Positions 7,989 through 17,520 of a DNA stretch of 54,022 nt are shown one piece after another; position 1 is the stretch's first letter; every line of letters starts with the position of its first letter. The stretch covers positions 1 to 54,022 of the forward strand of contig JAAEOP010001093.1 of NCBI GenBank assembly GCA_024223125.1, read 5' to 3'. Source of the stretch: Chloroflexota bacterium. GTDB taxonomy: Bacteria > Chloroflexota > Anaerolineae > Promineifilales > Promineifilaceae. The notes under the pieces were generated by a model that did not search any database, was not told the origin of the DNA, and saw only the letters and a list, made by a program, of their open reading frames with translations. The translations under genes were made by a program, and so were the position numbers.

Positions 7989-8731
7989 ATTCAACCCAAA
8001 CTTTTCCATCTCAATCCCAATTTTCAGCTACAATAGACGGCCGTATGGACACAAACAACATTCTCAAAGAAGCTGCTTTGTTCAAAGATGTAAGCGATGC
8101 CGCCCTGAACCGTGTGCAGGCGGATATGAGGGAACGCCCTTACGCTCAGGGAGAGATTATCTTCCACGAAGGCGACCCCGGTCAAGTTTTGTACCTGGTG
8201 CAATCCGGCCAAGTCCGCATTTTCATTCATGGTTTGGATGGTTCTGAAACGTCGGTTATTTTGCGCGGCCGTCCCGGCGACATCTTCGGTGAACTGGCCG
8301 TTATTGATGGTCTACCACGTTCAGCTACGGCCGTAGCCATGGAAGCAACCGTTCTGTACACCATCAGCCGGGAAGCGTTCCGCACCCACATGCGCCAAAA
8401 TCCACAGGTAGCCCTCAACTTTATGCAAGAACTCAGCAGCAAAGTGCGCCACAACACACGCCAGATTGATACGTTAACTTCCCTACCTGTACCGCAGCGG
8501 TTGGCTCGAAAATTGATGGAACTGGCTCAGGATTACGGCCGTGTAGAAACAGACGGCGTCTCCATCAACACAACGCTGACACAAGGACAGCTTGCCAGCC
8601 TTATTGGCGCCACCCGTGAAAGCACCAACAAAGCGCTGCGTGAGTTTCGCCGCCAAGATTGGATTCGTCTGGACAACGGCCGTATCATCATCCTCGACCC
8701 CGACGCCCTCCACGCCCAAATAACGGCCTGA
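7985..8731 (+). CDS. CRP/FNR-family transcriptional regulator
   Basis: 248 aa. Residues 20-145 form a cyclic-nucleotide-binding-like beta-barrel with the phosphate cassette FGELAVIDGLPRSATAVA, which has the Glu and Arg-Ser-Ala of cAMP-binding CRP proteins. A long dimer helix follows, then a C-terminal helix-turn-helix LASLIGATRESTNKALREF. There are no cysteines for an FNR-type cluster, so a nucleotide-sensing CRP type is favoured. GGAGG lies 7 nt before the ATG at 7985; the 39 in-frame residues upstream belong to the overlapping DUF3307 gene's other frame. The CRP-type box at 7102 is a possible target. Confidence 0.92.
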   Translation: MNSTQTFPSQSQFSATIDGRMDTNNILKEAALFKDVSDAALNRVQADMRERPYAQGEIIFHEGDPGQVLYLVQSGQVRIFIHGLDGSETSVILRGRPGDIFGELAVIDGLPRSATAVAMEATVLYTISREAFRTHMRQNPQVALNFMQELSSKVRHNTRQIDTLTSLPVPQRLARKLMELAQDYGRVETDGVSINTTLTQGQLASLIGATRESTNKALREFRRQDWIRLDNGRIIILDPDALHAQITA

Positions 8732-8732
8732 T

Positions 8733-8885
8733 ATGAAACAAGATCGCACACTTATGGGGGGACTTGTCCTACTGGCGGTGGGCATCATTATCATCGGCCT
8801 GCAAATCCCCACCGTTCGCAATGTCGCCAACGTCACCGATGAAATCCGGCTCAAATTCGATTTTGTGACTAACGATCTGCCGTAA
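8733..8885 (+). CDS. Small single-helix membrane protein, 50 aa
   Basis: MKQDRTLMGG, then a membrane helix (LVLLAVGIIIIGLQI), then a charged tail ending FVTNDLP. It starts 1 nt after the stop of the CRP-like gene, so it is probably translated by reinitiation. No family recognised. The reading frame, tight spacing and typical base use support it as real. Confidence 0.6.
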   Translation: MKQDRTLMGGLVLLAVGIIIIGLQIPTVRNVANVTDEIRLKFDFVTNDLP

Positions 8886-8943
8886 CTTCATATATCAGAC
8901 GCCGATTTCAATCGGTGGCCCTGTCAAATCACCCTAACTGGCT

Positions 8944-9005
8944 TATAATCAGGCAAATTAACTGTAACACAAACTGTTCGTTTGCGAATCGAACTGTCAG
9001 TTCGA
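8944..9005 (+). promoter_or_regulatory. Putative promoter (TATAAT) and 17-bp perfect palindrome
   Basis: TATAAT at 8944-8949 with a weak TGTCAA 16 nt upstream (8922-8927). Downstream, TCGAACTGTCAGTTCGA (8989-9005) is a perfect palindrome ending a few bases before the ribosome site of the gene at 9025, a good place for an operator or a hairpin in the mRNA leader. A related half TTCGTTTGCGAA precedes it. Confidence 0.45.
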
Positions 9006-9024
9006 TTTACAAAGAAGAAGCCTT

Positions 9025-9753
9025 ATGACCGAAACCCAAGACCAATCATCTGATCTCCAAACAACAGAAACACCCCCACCAGAATTTGATGCTGTGGAAT
9101 CATTGCTGCGCCTGCTGGTTGGAGCCAGTATTGAAGGCCCGGCCGAATTAGCGGAACGATTACAACAATGGGAAGAACTAGCCGCCCAACAACAGGCCGA
9201 ATCTGCTCTGGCTGAGGATTTCACCCCGGAACAACTTCGTTACGCTTTGGTGGGATTTATTTTTGAATCCCATACCCAACTGCGTGGCAGCCTTTCCCGT
9301 CTCGGCCGTTTGGCTTCCATATCCGGTAAATTGATGCTCAAAGCTACTCGTCCCATCAGTAGCAGCCGCCCTATGCAGCCCGTTCACAAACGGATTGATC
9401 AATTAGCCGCTCAGGGGGAAACGGCCGTTAACCAATGGATCGCCCGTGGCCAGATTGAAGAGCCTCAGAGCCGTCTCATAGCTCGCGAAGCGTTGGGGGA
9501 AACGGTAGACGAAGTCATCAACCACCTGGCTGAAAATCCAGAAATCCAACATCTTGTTACCCAACAAGGGGTCGGCCTTGCCGGAGAATTAGTAGATAAT
9601 GTGCGTTCCCGTACCGTCACGGCCGACACCGTGCTAGAACGTCTCGCTCGTGGCTTCTTAAAGCGTCCCCCTAGAGAACAGTTACCTCCCCCTTCTGAAG
9701 ATGTATTAATTCAGGCTGCTAAACTCCATATTGAATCCGAAGGAACCTCGTGA
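9025..9753 (+). CDS. Conserved-looking unknown soluble protein, 242 aa
   Basis: Not recognised. Acidic, Gln/Glu/Ala/Leu-rich and mostly helical. The first 30 residues are low-complexity (TQDQSSDLQTTETPPP), followed by amphipathic helices (SLLRLLVGASIEG, ERLQQWEELAAQQQ) and a basic middle part RGSLSRLGRLASISGKLMLK. The C-terminal part alternates helices with a Pro-rich linker (KRPPREQLPPPSED). AGAAGAAG lies 7 nt upstream of the ATG. Its stop overlaps the GTG start of the RDD gene, so the two probably work together, perhaps at the membrane. Confidence 0.8.
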   Translation: MTETQDQSSDLQTTETPPPEFDAVESLLRLLVGASIEGPAELAERLQQWEELAAQQQAESALAEDFTPEQLRYALVGFIFESHTQLRGSLSRLGRLASISGKLMLKATRPISSSRPMQPVHKRIDQLAAQGETAVNQWIARGQIEEPQSRLIAREALGETVDEVINHLAENPEIQHLVTQQGVGLAGELVDNVRSRTVTADTVLERLARGFLKRPPREQLPPPSEDVLIQAAKLHIESEGTS

Positions 9754-10394
9754 CACATATCCCACCGTCATCCGAACCACCTAATTTGCAGGGACAATAC
9801 GCTGGTTTTGCCAGCCGCATGTTCGCTTTCGTTATAGACCGGGCCATCCTGATCGTCATCATCGCCATCATTAACCTGACTATTTCGCTCGTCCTGAGTT
9901 TTTTTGGACTTTCTCTTCAAGACATACTCAACCCAGCAGATACTCAGACGACGTTTATAACCATGCTGCGAATTAGCCTAATCCTTATTGGAATAGGGAT
10001 CAACGTTATTTTTTATTGGGGTTACTTCATTCTGTTTTGGACATTGATCGGCCAGACACCGGGGAAAATATTAATGGGAGTACGAGTAATCAGTACAAAC
10101 GGCCGTCCTTTATCCATATGGCAATCTGTGCGGCGGCTGGTTGGTTATTGGATTGCTATGATCCCCCTCTTCATGGGGTTTATCTGGGTACTCGTCAGCG
10201 ACACACGCCAGGGATGGCACGACAAAATTGCCCGCTCTTATGTCATTTACACCTGGGAAGCCCGCTCTAGCTTTCAGTTCCTCAACAGCCTAACTCGGCT
10301 GGCCGAAAAACGAGCCACCGCCTACGAGCGAAAAACCCCCGACAGCCTCACCGCCCAAATAGAAGAAGATACAGCCGAAACTGATGACGGCTAA
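9750..10394 (+). CDS. RDD-family membrane protein
   Basis: 214 aa with an RDD domain: GFASRMFAFVIDRAILIVII (first helix with its Arg and Asp), a second pair of helices, the loop GQTPGKILMGVRVIS and the final DTRQGWHDKIARSYVIY, all typical of the family. A hydrophilic C-terminal tail of about 50 residues is extra. The family is of unsettled function (some members are ion/proton exchangers). It starts with GTG overlapping the previous stop (GTGA), with AAGGA upstream. Confidence 0.88.
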   Translation: MTHIPPSSEPPNLQGQYAGFASRMFAFVIDRAILIVIIAIINLTISLVLSFFGLSLQDILNPADTQTTFITMLRISLILIGIGINVIFYWGYFILFWTLIGQTPGKILMGVRVISTNGRPLSIWQSVRRLVGYWIAMIPLFMGFIWVLVSDTRQGWHDKIARSYVIYTWEARSSFQFLNSLTRLAEKRATAYERKTPDSLTAQIEEDTAETDDG

Positions 10395-10406
10395 CCTCAC
10401 CCCTCA

Positions 10407-12407
10407 TCACCCCATCATCCCACTCCTCATCACCGAAAGCGCCGCTTCCATCACCGCGACCGGTGTCAAACCCAACTTCTCATACACCGTCTGATACGGA
10501 GCCGACGCGCCAAAACGATCCAGCCCAACGGCCGCACCGCCCAAACCAATATACCGTTCCCAACCTAACGTCACCCCCGCCTCCACCGAAACACGGGCAG
10601 TTATTTTTGAAGGCAAGACCGACTCATGATACTCAAACGACTGGGCCACAAACAGTTCCCACGATGGCATTGACACCACTCGCGCAGCTACACCCTCTAC
10701 GGCCAACGCTGTCTGCGCTGCCAAAGCAATATGCACTTCTGATCCTGTTCCAATCAAAACAACTTGTGGCTTTTCAACATCACTCAGCACATAGGCTCCT
10801 TTTGCCAACCCGGCTGCCGGGGCAAACTGACGGCGATCCAACGTGGGTACACCCTGCCGTGTCAATATCAAAGCTGTGGGGCCGGTTTTATGTTCCAGAG
10901 CTACCTTCCAGGCCACGGCCGTTTCCGTAGCATCGGCCGGGCGAATAACCAACATATTCGGTATAGCCCGCAAACTCATCAAATGTTCAATTGGCTGATG
11001 GGTAGGCCCATCTTCACCCAAGCCAATGCTGTCATGAGAAAAGATGTAGATGACCGGCTGCTCCATCATTGCCGCCAGCCGCACTGAGCCACGCATGTAA
11101 TCTGAAAAGACGAGAAATGTGCCGCCATACGGCCGTACTCCGCCATGCAGCGCCATCCCGTTCATAATGCCCCCCATCCCATGTTCCCGCACTCCAAAAC
11201 GAATATAACGGCCTGAAAAATCATCCGGCTTCAAATCCTGCTCCCCTTTCAAACCAGTCTTATTTGAACCGGACAGGTCGGCCGAACCGCCCAACAAGTA
11301 AGGCACATGCGGAGCCAGCGCGTTCAAGACAGCGCCAGACGCATTCCGGGTAGCAATCGCTTTACCAGCCTCAAATTTGGGCAAAATCTCATCCCAATTG
11401 GTTGGTAAATCTCCATTCATAAAGGCGTTAAATTCGGCCGCCAACCCTGGATACTCAGTCTGGTATTTAGACCATAACCTATTCCATTCTGCCTGGGCTG
11501 CATTGCTGCCGGCCATAAACGTATAAACCTCATCCGGGATGTAAAACAAAGGTTTCTCCGGCCAGCCTAAATTCTGTTTTGTCAGTCTAATTTCCTCATC
11601 TCCCAGTGGCGAGCCGTGCGCCGCAGAGGTATCTTGTTTATGAGGGCTGCCATAGCCAATATGGGTACGGCAAGCAATGAGCGATGGTTGTGTATTATTC
11701 TCTTTTGCATCTTGGATGGCAGTTAGCACGGTCGCCGAATCGTGTCCATCCACCTGGCTCGTCTGCCAACCATATGCTGCATAGCGGGCTAACACATCTT
11801 CGGTAAAGGTTAGATCGGTACGGCCGTCAATCGTAATCCCATTGTCGTCATACAACACAATCAACTTGCCCAGCGCCAGATGTCCTGCTAGAGAAGATGC
11901 CTCGGCCGACACACCCTCCATCAAATCCCCATCCCCCGCAATCGCATATGTAGAATGATCCACAATTTCCATATCGGGACGGTTAAACTTGGCCGCCAGC
12001 CAGCGTTCCGCCAACGCCAACCCGACTGCATTAGCAACCCCCTGCCCTAGTGGGCCAGTAGTTGTTTCTATTCCTACCGTATGTCCAAATTCAGGATGGC
12101 CGGGTGTCTGGCTGCCCCACTGTCGGAACCGTTTTAGTTCATCCAGCGACAAATCATACCCGCTTAAATGTAGCAAACTGTAAATAAGCATGGAGCCATG
12201 TCCGGCCGACAACACAAAACGATCTCGATTAACCCAGGCCGGGTCTTGAGGATTATGCTTCAAAAATTGCGTCCACAACACGACGGCAATATCGGCCGTT
12301 CCCATCGGCATTCCCGGATGACCAATATTTGCCTTTTGCACTCCGTCCATTGTTAAACCGCGAATGGTATTAGCGGCTAAATCATGTTTTTCTGGATTAT
12401 AGGTCAT
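10407..12407 (-). CDS. tkt: Transketolase
   Basis: Thiamine-diphosphate enzyme of the pentose phosphate pathway / carbon shuffling, 666 aa, the usual length. Motifs: TPP-binding [18 protein letters not shown] and the N of [25 protein letters not shown]; pyrimidine-domain [33 protein letters not shown]. The start at 12407 ([17 protein letters not shown]) has GGAG 9 nt upstream; the 29 residues that could be added upstream (to 12494) are translated repeat DNA and are rejected. Downstream of the SDR gene on the same strand. Confidence 0.97.
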   Translation of the reverse strand: MTYNPEKHDLAANTIRGLTMDGVQKANIGHPGMPMGTADIAVVLWTQFLKHNPQDPAWVNRDRFVLSAGHGSMLIYSLLHLSGYDLSLDELKRFRQWGSQTPGHPEFGHTVGIETTTGPLGQGVANAVGLALAERWLAAKFNRPDMEIVDHSTYAIAGDGDLMEGVSAEASSLAGHLALGKLIVLYDDNGITIDGRTDLTFTEDVLARYAAYGWQTSQVDGHDSATVLTAIQDAKENNTQPSLIACRTHIGYGSPHKQDTSAAHGSPLGDEEIRLTKQNLGWPEKPLFYIPDEVYTFMAGSNAAQAEWNRLWSKYQTEYPGLAAEFNAFMNGDLPTNWDEILPKFEAGKAIATRNASGAVLNALAPHVPYLLGGSADLSGSNKTGLKGEQDLKPDDFSGRYIRFGVREHGMGGIMNGMALHGGVRPYGGTFLVFSDYMRGSVRLAAMMEQPVIYIFSHDSIGLGEDGPTHQPIEHLMSLRAIPNMLVIRPADATETAVAWKVALEHKTGPTALILTRQGVPTLDRRQFAPAAGLAKGAYVLSDVEKPQVVLIGTGSEVHIALAAQTALAVEGVAARVVSMPSWELFVAQSFEYHESVLPSKITARVSVEAGVTLGWERYIGLGGAAVGLDRFGASAPYQTVYEKLGLTPVAVMEAALSVMRSGMMG

Positions 12408-12417
12408 GATGAATTCT

Positions 12418-12461
12418 CCGTATTCCGTGTTTCGTGTTCCATGTTCCGTGTTCCGTATTCT
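12418..12461. repeat. Tandem word repeat (CGTGTTCC-type)
   Basis: Copies of TTCCGTGTTTCG / TTCCATGTTCCG / TTCCGTATTC in tandem in the spacer just before the transketolase ribosome site. Same class of low-complexity spacer as at 1701, 4806, 43428 and 44540. Confidence 0.85.
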
Positions 12462-12490
12462 GATTATCGGCCACGGCTTACGGATCACGT

Positions 12491-13261
12491 TCATCTAGGC
12501 GCCATCCGAATGGCCCCATCGAGCCGGATGACTTCGCCGTTGAGCATTTGATTTTCAATAATGTGTTGTGCCAGGGCTGCATATTCGGCCGGTTGACCCA
12601 GGCGGGACGGAAAGGGTACTTGCTGACCCAATGATTCGCGGGCTTTTTCCGGCAAACCGGCTAACATCGGTGTATCAAAAATACCAGGAGCTATTGTGAC
12701 CACCCGAATACCCTGCCGCGCCAGATCACGAGCAATGGGTAACGTCATGCCTACAATGCCCCCTTTGCTGGCCGCGTAAGCTGCCTGGCCCATCTGTCCA
12801 TCAAAAGCGGCCACCGAAGCGGTGTTGACAATGACGCCCCGTTCACCGGTTTCATTGGGTTCTCCTTCAGCCATCGCCACGGCCGCCAGCCGAATAACAT
12901 TAAAACTGCCAATGAGGTTAACCTGAATAACTTTGCTAAAAGCAGCCAGATCATGCGGACGGCCGTCTCGACCCAAAACTTTAACGGCAATCGCTATACC
13001 GGCGCAATTAATCGCGCCGTGCAAGCCGCCAAATTCATTTGTAGCTGTGGCTACGGCCGTTGTCACATCATTTTCATTGGTCACATCTGCCTGTACAAAA
13101 CGGGATTGTGTGCCCAATTCGGCCGCCAGTTGATTGCCAGCCTCTTCATTTAAGTCGGCAATAACAACATTGGCCCCATTCCCAGCCAAAAGCCGCGCGC
13201 ACGCCGCTCCCAACCCGGAACTACCACCGGAAACAAGAAATGTATGATTCAAAATCTGCAT
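12491..13261 (-). CDS. Short-chain dehydrogenase, 3-hydroxyacyl-CoA dehydrogenase type
   Basis: NAD(P)-dependent oxidoreductase, 256 aa. N-terminal Gly motif [16 protein letters not shown], acidic DLNEEAG after strand 2 (NAD preference), NCAGIAIA, catalytic Ser in VNTASVAAF and YAASKGG (Tyr and Lys). The long insert [29 protein letters not shown] and the tail [33 protein letters not shown] resemble type II 3-hydroxyacyl-CoA dehydrogenases (HSD17B10-like), so fatty acid or branched-chain degradation is likely. Start at 13261 because GAGGA lies 8 nt upstream. Confidence 0.9.
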   Translation of the reverse strand: MQILNHTFLVSGGSSGLGAACARLLAGNGANVVIADLNEEAGNQLAAELGTQSRFVQADVTNENDVTTAVATATNEFGGLHGAINCAGIAIAVKVLGRDGRPHDLAAFSKVIQVNLIGSFNVIRLAAVAMAEGEPNETGERGVIVNTASVAAFDGQMGQAAYAASKGGIVGMTLPIARDLARQGIRVVTIAPGIFDTPMLAGLPEKARESLGQQVPFPSRLGQPAEYAALAQHIIENQMLNGEVIRLDGAIRMAPR

Positions 13262-13594
13262 GGGAAATATCCTCTTTTTTATTTTTAGGTGATTGGAGAT
13301 TGAGAGATTGTAGCACAAACTTCTGGGCTGACAGGTGATTATCTCGGCGAATGCTTTCCAGTTTAATCACTTTAGGATATAAATATGTCTTGATTACACG
13401 TAACTACCAAACCATAGAGGGACGACACACTTGATTTAGCCCATCACCTAATCCAGAGTATGAAGTGCATTGCACCGTAGTAAGGCCAATGCCGAAAAAT
13501 AATCATGTGATTTTAGGTTTGATTTTGCATTGGCTTAAGGCGATTTATGAATATTTAGCCCTTATTTATTATTCGGAAATCACCTAACTGGTTT
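13262..13594. other. 333-bp spacer between divergent SDR and PHP genes
   Basis: Contains GATTGGAG/GAGAGATT word repeats at 13288-13312, a small palindrome GTGCATTGCAC (13465-13475) and an inverted pair GCCAATGC (13485-13492) / GCATTGGC (13527-13534). No open frame with a ribosome site, and no copy of the ACGGCCGT octamer. Promoters for the flanking genes must lie here, but I cannot place a convincing one. Confidence 0.5.
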
Positions 13595-14701
13595 ATGGAC
13601 ACCGAAATTCATCAACGAATAATTTATGACCTTAACCCAGGTTGGTATCGTGGTGATTTTCATGCTCATACCACTGTTTCATCAGATGGAATGCACACAC
13701 CGGATGTGTTTGTGGCTTTGGCCATAGAAAACGGCTTGGATTTTGTTTCCATCACCGACCACAATGAGATTGGGGCCTGGAGTCAGAGCAGTCAGCCGCC
13801 AAACATATTGATTATCCCTGGCATTGAAGTAACTTTACATGAAGGGCATTGGAATGTGTTTCCTATCAATGGGCAGACAGCCTGGATGTCAGATTTACAG
13901 GCTGCCTATGATGAAGCCGGTGGCGTGGCCGCAAATATGGCTTTGGTAAGTCAGACAATGCAAGCGATTGCTGCCAGTAGACAGATCAACTCTATTAATC
14001 ATCCTTTTTTGACTCCCTGGGCCTGGCAATTTGCAGATATTGAGTTGCGCCATGTCCACTGCCTGGAAATACTTAATGATCCGACCTGGCCGGGCAGCCG
14101 AGAGCATCCAAACAATAAGCAAGCGACGCAAGCGGCCGTTTCCATGTGGACAAAATGGCTAAATGCGGGGCATCGGGTAACGGCCGTTGGCGGCACAGAT
14201 TATCACGGCCCCAAAACCACACCGTCCGGCTACAATCCGCGCATCACCCATCCTGCTACCTATGTGTATGCGTCAGAATTGTCCGTGACGGGTATTCTAC
14301 AGGGGTTACGGGAAAGACGGGTTTATGTTTCCATGGCGGGAACGGCCGTTTTCACCGCCCAAATCAACAATCAAACATTTGACATTGGGCAGGAGATGGG
14401 GGAACTGTCCGGGCAGGTTTCTTTAAGGGGGTCTGTAGTTGATTTTGCAAACGGCCATTTTCTGCGCATCATTAAAAATGGACATATCTTTTCTGAACAG
14501 CCCTTCACTTCTCCCCAGGCCATAATTGACGTTCGTGATCAACTCACAGGTGATACGCCTACCTGGTATCGCCTGGACGTAGTTGACAAAAACGACGAAT
14601 ATCTCCTGATTACTAATCCCATTTTTGCCGGGCCAATGATTATCCCCAGCAAAACCAGATACGGTGATTTCAGTTTGAACTTTAAGCAACGAATAATATG
14701 A
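13595..14701 (+). CDS. PHP-domain metal-dependent hydrolase (CehA/McbA-like)
   Basis: 368 aa. The PHP metal site is visible: GDFHAHTTVSSDG, ITDHNEIG, GIEVTL, the His of INHPFL and GGTDYHGP. Residues from about 250 form a C-terminal beta-rich region typical of CehA/McbA-type PHP proteins, which hydrolyse phosphoesters or esters; the substrate is not evident. No Shine-Dalgarno before the ATG. It is followed at 89 nt by the MttB-like gene and could be in the same transcript. Confidence 0.85.
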   Translation: MDTEIHQRIIYDLNPGWYRGDFHAHTTVSSDGMHTPDVFVALAIENGLDFVSITDHNEIGAWSQSSQPPNILIIPGIEVTLHEGHWNVFPINGQTAWMSDLQAAYDEAGGVAANMALVSQTMQAIAASRQINSINHPFLTPWAWQFADIELRHVHCLEILNDPTWPGSREHPNNKQATQAAVSMWTKWLNAGHRVTAVGGTDYHGPKTTPSGYNPRITHPATYVYASELSVTGILQGLRERRVYVSMAGTAVFTAQINNQTFDIGQEMGELSGQVSLRGSVVDFANGHFLRIIKNGHIFSEQPFTSPQAIIDVRDQLTGDTPTWYRLDVVDKNDEYLLITNPIFAGPMIIPSKTRYGDFSLNFKQRII

Positions 14702-14789
14702 TGGGTGTGGATACAAAACATCAAAACCCCCAGACTATCACCCGTCGCCAATTGGATGATAAATAAGACCAAGTGATTCAGGAGGGGTG

Positions 14790-16307
14790 ATGATCGCCCA
14801 ATTTGCCACTTTACTAACCCCGAAACAAGTTGAACAAATCCATATAGCATCGCTTGAAATTTTGGCAGATGTTGGTTTGCTAGTCCACAACGAAAAGGCG
14901 CGGAGGCTATTAGTCAAACATGGCTGTTCGTTAGATTCTGACAGCAACATCATTAAATTTCCGCGCCGGGTGGTTGAACATTTTCGCACCCTGTATCCGC
15001 CTACTTTTACCTTTCACGGCCGTGATCCCCAATTTGACCGCACCATTCCCGACGATGGCCCGCTGGCTATGACGGCCAGTTCGGCCCCCAACCTGATTGA
15101 CCCGATAACGGGACATGAGCGGCGGGCGCGTTCCGATGACATGGCCCGTATCGCTCATCTGTTTAATGAGTTGCCGGCTTTGGATTTGTTTTCTGTTTCT
15201 GTTTTGTGTGACGATGCGCCGGACGGCTATTTTAGCCTTTCCCGTTACTATCCAGCCTTAAAAAACACGGTGAAGCCGGTGCGGGGGAACGTGCCTGACG
15301 TAGCCGAAGCGCAAAAAATAATCAAATTGGGTGAGTTGATTGCTGGGAGCGAGGGGGTATTTCGGGAACGGCCGTTTATCACCTTCCATTACTGTGCCGT
15401 TGTTTCCCCTTTAACGCTAGGCTCCGATTCAACTGAACTGCTCATCTATCTCACCGAAAATGGCTTCCCCGGATATTCCTCTATCGTGCCCAATGCCGGG
15501 TTAACATCGCCGCTGACCCTACTAGGCACCCTCGTCCAGGGGAACGCCGAATTTTTGGCCTGGGCGACGCTCCAAGAGATAGTGCGTCCCGGCGCGGAAC
15601 TGATTTATAGCGTCTTTCCCACTGTCGGCGACATGCGTACAGGAGCCTATGCTCCTGGCGGCATCGAAACCGGCATAATGATCATGGGATTTTCCCAAAT
15701 GGCCCGTTACTACAACGTTCCCTCCGCCGGCTACTCCGGTTTGACCAATGCCAAACTCGCCGATGCTCAGGCCGGGTTTGAAAAAGGGATGTCGCCCAGC
15801 ATCGGCGTTTTAGCCGGGTTAGACCTGTTGAATGTGGCCGGTTTGATAGACGCCCTGATGACCTTTGACTTTAGCATGATGGTCATTGACGACGAAATTA
15901 TGGCCATGATCAAGCGTGTCAAACGAGGGCTGGAATTTAGCGCTGAAAATATGGCGCTCGACCTGATTGCCGAAGCGGGGCCGGCCGGGATGTTTCTGGA
16001 CAAACAACATACCGTAGATCGTATGAAAAGCTGTGCTTTTTTACCCCAGGTAGCCGACCGTGATATGCGCGAGACCTGGTTGGAAAAGGGTGGACTGGAT
16101 GCCCAAAGTAGAGCGATACAGCGTGTGCGCGACATTCTTACACGGGACAATCCGGCCGTCTTTTCACCCGAAGTTGATGCTCGTATCCGGGCTGAATTTA
16201 CAGGTCTGGTATCAGGTAATTCTGTGCCGCCTTCAGGTTGGAAACGAGTATCTGCTGCCCAAACCAACAATAAGAAAAGAAGAAGACAACGGAAATTTTC
16301 AAGGTAG
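14790..16307 (+). CDS. MttB-family (trimethylamine methyltransferase-like) corrinoid methyltransferase, no pyrrolysine
   Basis: About 505 aa. Opening LTPKQVEQIHIASLEILADVG plus the segments PFITFHYCAVVSPL and FPTVGDMRTGAYAPGG identify the MttB superfamily. The frame has no in-frame TAG, so it belongs to the non-pyrrolysine members, some of which demethylate glycine betaine or other quaternary amines to a corrinoid protein. The last 20 residues are very basic (KKRRRQRK). Start taken at ATG 14790, 4 nt after GGAGG; a GTG at 14787 is too close. It pairs with the UroD-like gene at 16413, but no corrinoid protein gene is adjacent. Confidence 0.9.
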   Translation: MIAQFATLLTPKQVEQIHIASLEILADVGLLVHNEKARRLLVKHGCSLDSDSNIIKFPRRVVEHFRTLYPPTFTFHGRDPQFDRTIPDDGPLAMTASSAPNLIDPITGHERRARSDDMARIAHLFNELPALDLFSVSVLCDDAPDGYFSLSRYYPALKNTVKPVRGNVPDVAEAQKIIKLGELIAGSEGVFRERPFITFHYCAVVSPLTLGSDSTELLIYLTENGFPGYSSIVPNAGLTSPLTLLGTLVQGNAEFLAWATLQEIVRPGAELIYSVFPTVGDMRTGAYAPGGIETGIMIMGFSQMARYYNVPSAGYSGLTNAKLADAQAGFEKGMSPSIGVLAGLDLLNVAGLIDALMTFDFSMMVIDDEIMAMIKRVKRGLEFSAENMALDLIAEAGPAGMFLDKQHTVDRMKSCAFLPQVADRDMRETWLEKGGLDAQSRAIQRVRDILTRDNPAVFSPEVDARIRAEFTGLVSGNSVPPSGWKRVSAAQTNNKKRRRQRKFSR

Positions 16308-16339
16308 TAACAAACAGATGTAATAAAACGAGGAACATC

Positions 16340-16408
16340 ATGAGTGAAGAAGAAATTGTCTTGGCAGAAATGTCTACAGAGGAAATCCTGTGTTGCCTGA
16401 TAGTTTAA
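16340..16408 (+). CDS. 22-codon mini-ORF with good ribosome site
   Basis: MSEEEIVLAEMSTEEILCCLIV, preceded by CGAGGAAC at 7 nt, ending 4 nt before the ATG of the UroD-like gene, which has no ribosome site of its own. It may couple translation into that gene, or be the remnant of a corrinoid protein N-terminus. Short, so coding is uncertain. Confidence 0.4.
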   Translation: MSEEEIVLAEMSTEEILCCLIV

Positions 16409-16412
16409 CAGA

Positions 16413-17501
16413 ATGCCAAAATACAAGACGACATTTCAAGAAGGAGCGCAACGATACGCGGCGGCCATGTCCGGCATCCCGGATCGGGTTCCGGTGTATG
16501 CCCAAATTCACCAACTAGCGTTTAAGGAAATGGGAGTCAACGCTCGTGAGTTTTATTCCCAGGCGCGGCTGATGACGCTTGGCTCGCTGGAAATCTCGCA
16601 AAAATACGGCCTTGATCTCGCTTTTGTAGATTACGATGTTTACAATGTCGAGGTGGAAGCGTTGGGGCAAACGATGATCTGGCATGATGATGGCACACCG
16701 GACACAGACCCCACCAAACCGTTGATTATCGGGCCGGAGGATTTATCAAAGATCAAGACGCCTGATTTTGATGTTGACGGCCGTTTTGCCATGATCATCG
16801 CCGCGCACGAACTGTATCGCCAGAAAACCGGTCTGGAGCCAACACTCCAATTTTGTGCCCCCTTCAGTTTTGCCGTCAACATTCGCGGTTTTGAACAATT
16901 GGTGATGGATATGCTGATGGAACCGGATTTTGCCCGCCACCTGTTTGACCGCATCATTGAAGAAGTGTTGGCGCCCTGGATTTTGTACCAGAAAAAGTAT
17001 TTCCCTAATGCCGCCTCGGTGTCCGGTTCTGACGCCACCGCGTCTGTGCCGCTGTTGAATGTGAAGATGATTCGAGAATGGATTGTTCCTGGTATCCAAC
17101 GATTGCGGGGGCTGTGTGGCCCGGAATTAAGCGTCCCTAACTGGATTGGCGAACACATTTTGCGTAAGCCAGAGGAATTGCTGGACCTCAAGCTGGCAGT
17201 AACGGGATCGTTTATTGAAGGGCAAGACCCGGATGTGGAAAAGTTAGGCCCGGCATTTTACAAGGCGTATGCCCAAAAGCATGATGTGCCTTTGGTTTTA
17301 GGCGTGGGGGCTGAATTTATGGCCTTGGCCACGCCGGAAGAAATTGACCAAAGGATAAGGCATTATGTTGAAGTGGGGGGTGAAAACGGCCGCTTCGCCC
17401 TCTACCTGTGCAATATTGGCGGCAATACGCCAGTGGAGAATTTAATAGCGGCGGTGACGGCCGTTAGAACTTACGGCGTTTATGAGCAATTTCAACAATG
17501 A
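16413..17501 (+). CDS. Uroporphyrinogen decarboxylase-family methyltransferase (MtaA/MtbA-like)
   Basis: 362 aa TIM-barrel protein of the UroD superfamily; members next to MttB genes move the methyl group from a methylated corrinoid to a thiol or tetrahydrofolate. Seen: opening RYAAAMSGIPDRVPVYAQIHQLAF, central LQFCAPFSFAVNIRGFEQLVMDM, and near the end LGVGAEFMALATPEEIDQRI then LYLCNIGGNTP. The usual His-x-Cys zinc motif of MtaA is not obvious, so the acceptor cannot be named. No Shine-Dalgarno; probably coupled to the mini-ORF upstream. The ureohydrolase gene follows after 19 nt. Confidence 0.85.
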   Translation: MPKYKTTFQEGAQRYAAAMSGIPDRVPVYAQIHQLAFKEMGVNAREFYSQARLMTLGSLEISQKYGLDLAFVDYDVYNVEVEALGQTMIWHDDGTPDTDPTKPLIIGPEDLSKIKTPDFDVDGRFAMIIAAHELYRQKTGLEPTLQFCAPFSFAVNIRGFEQLVMDMLMEPDFARHLFDRIIEEVLAPWILYQKKYFPNAASVSGSDATASVPLLNVKMIREWIVPGIQRLRGLCGPELSVPNWIGEHILRKPEELLDLKLAVTGSFIEGQDPDVEKLGPAFYKAYAQKHDVPLVLGVGAEFMALATPEEIDQRIRHYVEVGGENGRFALYLCNIGGNTPVENLIAAVTAVRTYGVYEQFQQ

Positions 17502-17520
17502 GAAATTGAGAAAGAAGACA

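Noticed and set aside
12408..12494. N-terminal extension of transketolase
   Set aside because: Encoded by tandem CGTGTTCC-type repeats; the ribosome site is at the inner ATG (12407).
14790..16307. Pyrrolysine-containing trimethylamine methyltransferase
   Set aside because: No in-frame TAG in the gene and no pyl genes seen; it belongs to the non-Pyl MttB group.
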